This document shows positions 1 to 5,092 of a stretch of DNA of 5,092 bases, in pieces (positions within the stretch are counted from its first letter, which is position 1; each line of letters opens with the position of its first letter). Both the position numbers and the translations under genes were made by a program. The notes below the pieces were generated by a model. It was given only the letters and a program-made list of their open reading frames with translations. It had not been told where the DNA came from and made no database searches. The stretch is from Bacteroidales bacterium UBA5235 (GTDB taxonomy: Bacteria > Bacteroidota > Bacteroidia > Bacteroidales > VadinHA17), in assembly GCA_002409145.1 (NCBI GenBank), contig DHUL01000067.1, positions 770-5,861 of the forward strand. Reading direction: 5' to 3'.

Positions 1-906
1 CGGTGCGTGCGCGCGGGTATAAGCTTCCTTGCTGCGGCCGCGGTAGGAACCGCTGCATTGACCATTTTATCATGCAACGCCTGGAACAGGCTCCATAATC
101 CTGCTGATGCATCTGTGAACAGGGAGCGGCAGCTCACATTGTCGGGCAGAGCATACACTCACTATCCTGAGGAGACGCTCATCGAGAACGGTTACCTCGT
201 CTGGGTAAATGTTTGCGAGGAGGAACTGAGGCAGGAGTGGAACCAAAGGAGCCTAAAGGCTTATGACGGCAGCGATGCAGCAGGCAACGAGCTTCGTGTG
301 ACTCTGATAAGATACGTCACTGCCATGGGAATGCCCAAGGACTCGGTTGCAATTGCTGCGCTTTCAGGCAAGGACATATTCAATATTGAGCAGGGATATG
401 CCAACCCCCTTTATGCCAGGAAGGGGAGTCCCATGGCCAGGGCATATGAGATTGCCTGGGAGATTGACCGTGCAGCCGAAGGTGCCAATCCCTCCGGACA
501 CTCTCTCACGCAGCGTCCGCAATTCTACCGGGCGGCGGCCGGAATAATCAGCAGGCATCCATGGACAGGAGTGGGAACAGGTGATATAGCCCGCGCCTTC
601 AGTGATGAGTATCAATCAATCTCCACCCCGCTTAAGCCTGAATACCGCCTCAGGGCACATAACCAGTATCTTACCTTCGGAGTGACTTTCGGCATCCCGG
701 GGATGATCGTGGCTGTAGCTCTGATGGTCATGCCATGGCTGATTAGTCGTAGACGTTTCTCATACCCGTTTCTGATATTCATGACAGTCGTGCTGGTCAC
801 AATGTTCAATGATGATACATTCAGTTCGTTTACCGGAGCGGCATTCTTTTCTTATTTTTACACCCTGTTAATTGTCACAAGCGACGGTAATGAGACTCAA
901 CAGTGA
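1..906 (+). CDS. O-antigen ligase/polymerase (Wzy_C-like) family membrane protein, 5' end missing
   Basis: C-terminal part of a polytopic inner-membrane protein of the O-antigen ligase family, whose members transfer or polymerise undecaprenyl-linked glycans on the periplasmic face. The frame is open to the first base, so the GTG at 7 is probably an internal valine. Numbering from that GTG, a hydrophobic segment (about 4-22) is followed by a long hydrophilic, presumably periplasmic stretch (about 25-215). That stretch contains GHS (164-166), R170 and HPWTGVGTGD (184-193), which matches the RxxxWxxaxxxixxhPxxGvGxG pattern of the family. RAHNQYLTFGVTFGIPG (216-232) matches the conserved H-x-x-[YF]-L...G..G segment before the next helix. 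Membrane segments follow at about 229-246, 252-267 and 277-291, and the protein ends in a short polar tail. The stop overlaps the next gene by 17 nt. Ligase and polymerase cannot be told apart from sequence alone, and the missing N-terminus should hold several more helices. Family assignment is fairly sure; substrate is unknown. Confidence 0.85.
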   Translation, partial: RCVRAGISFLAAAAVGTAALTILSCNAWNRLHNPADASVNRERQLTLSGRAYTHYPEETLIENGYLVWVNVCEEELRQEWNQRSLKAYDGSDAAGNELRVTLIRYVTAMGMPKDSVAIAALSGKDIFNIEQGYANPLYARKGSPMARAYEIAWEIDRAAEGANPSGHSLTQRPQFYRAAAGIISRHPWTGVGTGDIARAFSDEYQSISTPLKPEYRLRAHNQYLTFGVTFGIPGMIVAVALMVMPWLISRRRFSYPFLIFMTVVLVTMFNDDTFSSFTGAAFFSYFYTLLIVTSDGNETQQ

Positions 907-1369
907 GGATAAGGAATTTCTTGAACTTGCAATAAAGACGGCAGGAGAGAATATGGAAGATGGCGGCGGGCCATTCGGTGCAATAATTGTAAGAGGCGGA
1001 ATCATTCTAGCCAGGGCTGGCAACAGGGTGGTTCCCGGACATGACCCGACAGCCCATGCCGAGGTAATGGCGATCAGGATGGCTGCAGATAAGCTGGGCA
1101 CGCATGACCTGAAAGACTGCACTATTTACGCTTCCTGTGAACCCTGTCCCATGTGCCTCGGCGCGATTTACTGGGCAGGGATAAGGCGCCTTGTTTACGC
1201 TTCCGACAGGTTCAGTGCAGCTTCAGCAGGATTCAGTGACAATCACATTTATGAGGAGCTGGCTCTTGACAACGGAAGGAGAAGTATAGAGATGGTCCGC
1301 GGACTGAAGGAGGAGGGGGACACTATACTGAAAAGGTGGGTTGAGCTACCTGACAAGATACAGTACTGA
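890..1369 (+). CDS. guaD: Guanine deaminase (cytidine deaminase-fold, GuaD type)
   Basis: Zinc enzyme predicted to hydrolyse guanine to xanthine and ammonia in the cytosol (purine salvage/catabolism). The 159-residue protein has the CDA signature HAE at 56-58 (zinc ligand H56, proton shuttle E58) and PCPMC at 85-89 (zinc ligands C86 and C89). Beyond the fold it follows the Bacillus subtilis GuaD pattern as I recall it: GGPFGAIIV at 26-34, N45, DPTAHAE, SCEPCPMCLGAIYWA at 82-96, AGFSDNHIY at 113-121 with D117 matching the guanine-recognising Asp, and a C-terminal tyrosine (Y159) like the one that closes the active site in the domain-swapped dimer. This favours GuaD over the tRNA deaminase TadA. 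The ATG at 890 is chosen because it gives a length close to B. subtilis GuaD (156 aa); the upstream TTG at 872 adds six unmatched residues after a stop at 869-871. There is no clear Shine-Dalgarno, so expression probably depends on coupling to the overlapping upstream gene. Confidence 0.88.
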   Translation: MRLNSEDKEFLELAIKTAGENMEDGGGPFGAIIVRGGIILARAGNRVVPGHDPTAHAEVMAIRMAADKLGTHDLKDCTIYASCEPCPMCLGAIYWAGIRRLVYASDRFSAASAGFSDNHIYEELALDNGRRSIEMVRGLKEEGDTILKRWVELPDKIQY

Positions 1370-1378
1370 GCAGAAGTG

Positions 1379-1903
1379 ATGGATAAGGTTGACAGGGATT
1401 TCTATCTTGCAGATGCAGTGACGGTTGCCAGGCAACTGCCTGGTATGGAACTGGTCATGGCATCCGGGGAGATGTGCCGCAGATATGTAATTACAGAGAC
1501 GGAGGCTTACCTGGGTGACGGTGACAGGGCATGCCATGCAAGCAGGGGAAGAACCCGGAGGACGGAGCCATTGTACCTCGAGGGAGGGCATCTCTATATG
1601 TATTTTGTCTACGGGATGCACTGGATGCTGAATGTGGTTACCGGCCCCGCTGAGAATCCCCAGGCCGTTCTTATAAGAGGGGTGTCACAGTACACCGGGC
1701 CGGGCCGCGTTACGAAGGGACTGGGAATTGACGGATCATTCAACAGGGAGGATCTGGCCTCGTCAGGCAGGATCTGGATAGAATGCACCGGCTTCCGACC
1801 GGAGCTCATTGCCGGGCCGAGGGTGGGAATAGATTATGCCGGCGAGCCATGGGTAAGCAAACCGTGGCGATTCATGATCAGGAACGAAAAAGAAAAGATA
1901 TGA
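1379..1903 (+). CDS. DNA-3-methyladenine glycosylase, AAG/MPG family (Pur_gly)
   Basis: Monofunctional base-excision repair glycosylase of the human AAG type. Family members flip out and remove alkylated purines (3-methyladenine, 7-methylguanine), ethenoadenine and hypoxanthine, leaving an abasic site. The 174-residue protein shows the family core: ETEAY at 40-44, with E42 as the catalytic base matching human E125 and Y44 matching the intercalating Y127; ACHASRGRT at 51-59, with H53 matching H136; YMYFVYGMHWMLNV at 73-86, with N85 matching N169; AVLIRG at 96-101, with R100 matching R182; GPGRVTKGLGI at 107-117; and GPRVGIDYAGE at 146-156 before PWRF at 162-165. All expected active-site residues are present. 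The C-terminal tail is lysine/glutamate-rich and lacks the usual GNxxVS-like ending. A GTG directly before the chosen ATG (1376) could also serve as start, adding one residue. The gene lies 9 nt after the deaminase stop and overlaps the next gene by ATGA. Confidence 0.93.
   Translation: MDKVDRDFYLADAVTVARQLPGMELVMASGEMCRRYVITETEAYLGDGDRACHASRGRTRRTEPLYLEGGHLYMYFVYGMHWMLNVVTGPAENPQAVLIRGVSQYTGPGRVTKGLGIDGSFNREDLASSGRIWIECTGFRPELIAGPRVGIDYAGEPWVSKPWRFMIRNEKEKI
1900..1903 (+). other. ATGA stop-start overlap, glycosylase to DUF2723 gene
   Basis: The ATG of the DUF2723 gene (1900-1902) shares bases with the TGA of the DNA glycosylase gene (1901-1903). It is preceded by an A/G-rich run (GAACGAAAAAGAAAAG, 1882-1897) without a real Shine-Dalgarno core. 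The arrangement suggests termination-reinitiation coupling and settles the start of the membrane protein. Confidence 0.85.
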
Positions 1904-4900
1904 AAAACGGATTCAGACTGTGGAACAACGTAACTGGTTGGGCAGTGTTTGCCATCTCACTTATCGTCTATCTGCTGACCATAGAACCCACTGTCAGCTT
2001 CTGGGACTGTGGGGAGTTTATCCTTTGTTCCTACAGGCTAGAGGTTGGGCATCCGCCCGGGGCACCATTCTTCCTGCTTCTCGGGCGCTTCTTCACCCTC
2101 TTCGCCGGAGGCGACACCTCAAAGGTGGCCATGATGGTAAACATATTGTCAGCTTTCGCGAGCGCATTTACAATCCTGTTCCTGTTCTGGACCATCACAA
2201 GGATCGTCCGTCTTGCTACCGGTGACGATGAAACAGTAAACGGAGGAAGAGCCATTGCCATACTAGCTGCCGGAACCGTCGGTGCCCTGGCATATGCCTT
2301 TTCCGATACCTTCTGGTTCTCAGCGGTGGAGGGCGAAGTCTATGCCACCAGTTCACTGTTCACTGCTGCCGTAGTATGGGCCATGCTCCGGTGGTATGAC
2401 GAAGCCGACGATCCTCACTCAGGGAGATGGATCATTCTGATAGCATACCTCATGGGTCTTTCCATCGGGGTGCACCTGCTGAACCTGCTGGCCCTGCCGG
2501 TGATAGTCCTGCTGTGGTACTTCAGGAAGCACAAGGCATCAACCCGTGGCTTCATCTATACCCTTCTTGCCGGTTTCCTGATCCTCGGCGTGCTCAACTT
2601 CGTGCTCGTACCGGGAGTGCCAAAGGTGGCCGGATGGTTTGAACTATTCTTTGTGAACACCCTTGGACTGCCTTACAATACGGGACTTTATATCTACCTG
2701 ATAATCCTCACCGGCCTGATAGCCGGAGGCATATGGTACTCACTGAAAAAAGGACGCAGGATTCTGAACTTCGTAATGACTGTGGTGGCCGTCCTGATAC
2801 TTGGATACTCATCGTTTGCGCTGATTATCATAAGAGCTAATGCCCACCCGCCTATGAACCAGAATGACCCGTCAGATGTCTTTTCTTTCATCTATTACAT
2901 TAACAGGTCACAGTACCCGCATGCTCCATTTCTTTACGGCAACTACTACTCAGCCCCGGTGACGGGACTGGAAAAGAAGGTGGGCGGTTACAACAAGAAG
3001 GATGGCAGGTATGAGCCTTATTATACAACCGAATATACGTATGACAAGCGTTTCATGACCATCTTCCCGCGTATGTACAGCAGTGATCCGGGTCATATCC
3101 GCGAGTATGAATACTGGGGAAAGGTAAAAGGAAGAAAGGTCACAGTCAGGTCAGGCCAGGGCACTGAACAGGTAATTCTTCCCACCTTCGGGGAGAACTT
3201 ACGGTTCTTCTTCAGGTACCAGGTGGGAGTGATGTACATGAGGTATTTCATGTGGAATTTCTCAGGACGCCAGAATGATATCCAGGGTAACGGCAACGTC
3301 TTGGACGGGAACTGGATATCTGGTATTCCGTTCATTGACAATCCGCGTCTCGGCGACCAGTCGCTGCTTCCGGAGGAGAACCGCAACAACCCTGCCCGGA
3401 ATGCTTATTTCCTGCTTCCGTTGCTGGCAGGGCTGGCGGGTATATACTGGCAGTACAGGCGTGACGGCAAGGGGCTGTCACTGGTGGTTCTTCTGTTCCT
3501 GATGACGGGACTTGCCATTGTAACGTACCTTAACCAGTACCCGAGTCAGCCCCGCGAGAGGGATTATGCCTATGCAGGTTCATTTTACGCCTTTACTATC
3601 TGGATAGGGATGAGCGTCATGCTGCTCTATGACCTTCTGAGAAAGGCAATCAGGGATTATCCTGCAGCCATTCTTCCGTCGGCCGTGATGCTGGCAGCCA
3701 TTCCGCTGCTAATGATCATCCGGAATTATGATGACCATGACAGGTCAGACAGGTATACTGCCAGGGATATTGCATCGAATTATCTTGCATCGGTTGATGA
3801 GAATGCAGTGCTGCTTACCTATGGCGATAATGACTCGTTCCCGCTCTGGTACATCCAGGATGTGGAGGGCTTCCGCACAGATGTTCGTGTCGCAAACCTG
3901 AGTTACCTGCAGAGCGGATTTTATATCGAAACTATGAGCCGGAAGGCTTTTGAATCAGATGCATTGCCTTTCACCCTTCCGGTTGAAAAGTATATTGAGG
4001 GTGAGCGGGTTCAGCTGCCCGTAGAGGATCTTATCAAAGAGCCCACGCCAATCCGCAAGGTTATGGAGTTTGTCGGATCAGATGATCCGAAGGCCAGGGT
4101 AGATCTCTCAGGCCGCGGTGATTTCTTCAATTTCATTCCTGTCAGGGAATTCATAGTTGACGTTGACTCGGCACATGTAATTGCAACGGGAGCCGTACGC
4201 CCGTATCATGCTGACAGGATGTTGAAGCCCATGATATGGAGATTCAGCAACAAGATGGCCATCAAGGATGACCTGGCAGTCATGGATTTCATCGCCGGTA
4301 ACAACTGGGAACGTCCGCTATATTACTCTGTGACAGTCCCAGCCTCCACCTATATAGGTCTTGAGCAGTACTTCATCCTTGAGGGAATGGCCTTCCGGGT
4401 CAGCCCCATACGGATAGATAAGCCGGGTCAGGGAGAGTCAGGCATGGTTGATACCCGGGAGATGTATGAAAACATGATGAATAACTTTCGCTGGGGGAAT
4501 GCCGAAAAGGAGGGTGTCTACCTTGATGAGAACAACCGCCGTATGTTTGACGTTTTCAGGCGTCAGTTCGCCAAGCTGGCGATTGCGCTTGTGGCAGAGG
4601 GTGACACGGTGAGGGCTGTAGCTGCAATTCAGAAGGGCCTGAGCATTGTTCCGCCTGAAAAAATGCCTTATGACTATTTCAGCGCTGACCTGGGAAATGC
4701 CCTGGCCATGGCTGGCAGGAAAGAGGATGCAGAAAAGCTCTTCACTGAAATTGTTGACAACTCGGTTTCTGTTCTGAGCTTTATTTCCTCTCTGCCTGAC
4801 GAGAAAAGCTACGGCATCGAGTACAACGCTTCTGTATCACTGCAGGCGCTTCTTGATGTCTACAGGCTTGCGTCCGGGCATGGCATGACCGACCTGGCAG

Positions 4901-4953
4901 CCAGGGCTTCAGGAGAGCTTAACAGGTACTACGGAGAAATGCCTGAAAGATGA
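1900..4953 (+). CDS. DUF2723 (TMEM260-like) polytopic membrane protein, candidate GT-C O-mannosyltransferase
   Basis: Large inner-membrane protein of 1,017 residues in the DUF2723/TMEM260-like family. Human TMEM260 is a protein O-mannosyltransferase; in bacteria the role is mostly uncharacterised, so transfer of a lipid-linked sugar to an exported protein or glycan is inference. The family hallmark is near the N-terminus: after a first helix (about 12-28), EPTVSFWDCGEF (29-40) and GHPPGAP (50-56) form the first outer loop, where D36 and E39 are candidate GT-C acidic residues. More hydrophobic segments lie at about 55-69, 77-97, 117-135, 150-163, 176-207, 216-236, 262-280 and 288-311. A long polar loop (about 312-500) precedes four more (about 502-517, 526-543, 561-580, 588-607), with NQYPSQPRERDYAYAG at 545-560. 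The soluble C-terminal part (about 610-1017) holds YGDNDSFPLWYIQDVEG (641-657) and ends in TPR-like helices (about 892-952). The ATG at 1900 is chosen: it overlaps the upstream stop, and residues encoded from the earlier in-frame ATG at 1783 do not resemble the family. Confidence 0.93.
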   Translation: MKNGFRLWNNVTGWAVFAISLIVYLLTIEPTVSFWDCGEFILCSYRLEVGHPPGAPFFLLLGRFFTLFAGGDTSKVAMMVNILSAFASAFTILFLFWTITRIVRLATGDDETVNGGRAIAILAAGTVGALAYAFSDTFWFSAVEGEVYATSSLFTAAVVWAMLRWYDEADDPHSGRWIILIAYLMGLSIGVHLLNLLALPVIVLLWYFRKHKASTRGFIYTLLAGFLILGVLNFVLVPGVPKVAGWFELFFVNTLGLPYNTGLYIYLIILTGLIAGGIWYSLKKGRRILNFVMTVVAVLILGYSSFALIIIRANAHPPMNQNDPSDVFSFIYYINRSQYPHAPFLYGNYYSAPVTGLEKKVGGYNKKDGRYEPYYTTEYTYDKRFMTIFPRMYSSDPGHIREYEYWGKVKGRKVTVRSGQGTEQVILPTFGENLRFFFRYQVGVMYMRYFMWNFSGRQNDIQGNGNVLDGNWISGIPFIDNPRLGDQSLLPEENRNNPARNAYFLLPLLAGLAGIYWQYRRDGKGLSLVVLLFLMTGLAIVTYLNQYPSQPRERDYAYAGSFYAFTIWIGMSVMLLYDLLRKAIRDYPAAILPSAVMLAAIPLLMIIRNYDDHDRSDRYTARDIASNYLASVDENAVLLTYGDNDSFPLWYIQDVEGFRTDVRVANLSYLQSGFYIETMSRKAFESDALPFTLPVEKYIEGERVQLPVEDLIKEPTPIRKVMEFVGSDDPKARVDLSGRGDFFNFIPVREFIVDVDSAHVIATGAVRPYHADRMLKPMIWRFSNKMAIKDDLAVMDFIAGNNWERPLYYSVTVPASTYIGLEQYFILEGMAFRVSPIRIDKPGQGESGMVDTREMYENMMNNFRWGNAEKEGVYLDENNRRMFDVFRRQFAKLAIALVAEGDTVRAVAAIQKGLSIVPPEKMPYDYFSADLGNALAMAGRKEDAEKLFTEIVDNSVSVLSFISSLPDEKSYGIEYNASVSLQALLDVYRLASGHGMTDLAARASGELNRYYGEMPER
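4950..4953 (+). other. ATGA stop-start overlap, DUF2723 gene to polysaccharide deacetylase
   Basis: The ATG of the deacetylase gene (4950-4952) overlaps the TGA of the DUF2723 gene (4951-4953). The in-frame TGA at 4944-4946 leaves no earlier start, so translation of the deacetylase very probably depends on ribosomes finishing the upstream gene. Confidence 0.85.
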
Positions 4954-5092
4954 TCAGGAACTACTGCAGGCCATTTCCTGCCTTTATCATTTATCCTGAT
5001 GCCATTTACAGCATAAAAGGCAGGGGCAGGAGGCTATACCTGACCTTTGATGACGGTCCTGATCCTGAATCCACACCCCGTATCCTCGACAT
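4950..5092 (+). CDS. Polysaccharide deacetylase family protein (NodB domain), 3' end missing
   Basis: Only the first 47 codons are in the window. The translation begins MIRNYCRPFPAF and reaches RLYLTFDDGPDPESTPRILD at residues 28-47. TFDDGP (32-37) is motif 1 of the NodB homology domain (carbohydrate esterase family 4), in which D34 is the expected catalytic base and D35 a metal ligand; the following P-x-x-T-P-x-I-L-D is typical too. Family members remove N-acetyl (sometimes O-acetyl) groups from peptidoglycan, chitin-like or surface polysaccharides. The NodB motif starts about 30 residues from the start and no signal peptide or long hydrophobic stretch precedes it, so the catalytic domain may be cytoplasmic or exported in another way. 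The start is well fixed: an in-frame TGA lies at 4944-4946, and the ATG at 4950 overlaps the stop of the preceding gene. A GGAG at 4933-4936 lies 13 nt upstream, too far to be an ideal ribosome site. Substrate cannot be judged from this fragment. Confidence 0.9.
   Translation, partial: MIRNYCRPFPAFIIYPDAIYSIKGRGRRLYLTFDDGPDPESTPRILD

Noticed and set aside
7..9. GTG as the true start of the O-antigen ligase-like gene.
   Set aside because: The frame is open to base 1 and the protein would lack most of the helices expected of the family, so the gene almost certainly begins outside the window.
364..615. Minus-strand open frame of 83 codons (similar ones at 612-809, 868-1122, 1346-1621, 1609-1809, 2031-2261, 2694-2891 and 3093-3389).
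   Set aside because: All lie opposite well-supported genes, show no recognisable domain and have the composition expected of antisense shadows.
872..889. A TTG start six codons before the deaminase ATG.
   Set aside because: It would add residues with no counterpart in GuaD and use a rarer start codon; the ATG at 890 gives the family-typical length.
890..1369. tRNA adenosine deaminase (TadA) as identity of the deaminase.
   Set aside because: The zinc motifs are shared, but AGFSDNHIY, CLGAIYWA and the C-terminal tyrosine follow the guanine deaminase pattern rather than TadA.
1783..1899. An upstream in-frame ATG that would lengthen the DUF2723 protein by 39 residues.
   Set aside because: The extension lies wholly inside the glycosylase gene, is polar and arginine-rich, and does not resemble the family N-terminus. 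The ATG at 1900 forms a classic ATGA overlap just before the first membrane helix.
2018..2026. TATCCTTTG, resembling the Bacteroidota -7 promoter element TAnnTTTG.
   Set aside because: The spacing is one base too long, no matching -33 element was seen, and it lies inside a coding region.
1920..2225. Plus-strand open frame in another phase inside the DUF2723 gene (similar ones at 347-547, 2427-2642 and 3275-3502).
   Set aside because: Translations are low-complexity, rich in Arg/His/Pro/Ser, with no domain; they are out-of-phase readings of real genes.

Overview
The window looks like a piece of a Bacteroidota chromosome, most likely from Bacteroidales or a relative and possibly assembled from a metagenome. 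The strongest pointer is the 1,017-residue DUF2723 (TMEM260-like) membrane protein, a family that is very common in that phylum. The Bacteroidota style of the O-antigen ligase-like protein and the weak or absent Shine-Dalgarno sequences agree with this. The assignment is inferred from protein families; no rRNA or other marker gene is present.

All five genes lie on the + strand with almost no space between them, so the window reads as the inside of one operon. From left to right: (1) positions 1-906, the C-terminal part of an O-antigen ligase/polymerase family membrane protein, cut by the left edge; (2) 890-1369, a guanine deaminase of the cytidine-deaminase fold (GuaD), overlapping gene 1 by 17 nt; (3) 1379-1903, an alkyladenine/3-methyladenine DNA glycosylase (AAG/MPG family), 9 nt after gene 2 and in the same frame; (4) 1900-4953, a DUF2723 GT-C-like membrane glycosyltransferase candidate, starting inside an ATGA overlap with gene 3; (5) 4950-5092, the first 47 codons of a polysaccharide deacetylase (NodB domain), again starting at an ATGA and cut by the right edge.

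The genes fall into two themes. Genes 1, 4 and 5 belong to families that build or modify envelope glycans: lipid-linked polymer transfer, membrane glycosyl transfer and carbohydrate de-N-acetylation. Genes 2 and 3 act on purine bases: free guanine deamination and excision of damaged or deaminated purines from DNA. The two themes share a transcript layout, but nothing in the sequence shows that they share a pathway.

No promoter, terminator, RNA gene, repeat array, mobile element or CRISPR is recognisable, and no intergenic stretch exceeds 9 nt. I find no convincing sign of a new biological system. The points most worth a second look are the deaminase-glycosylase pair and the possible protein-glycosylation role of the DUF2723 protein.
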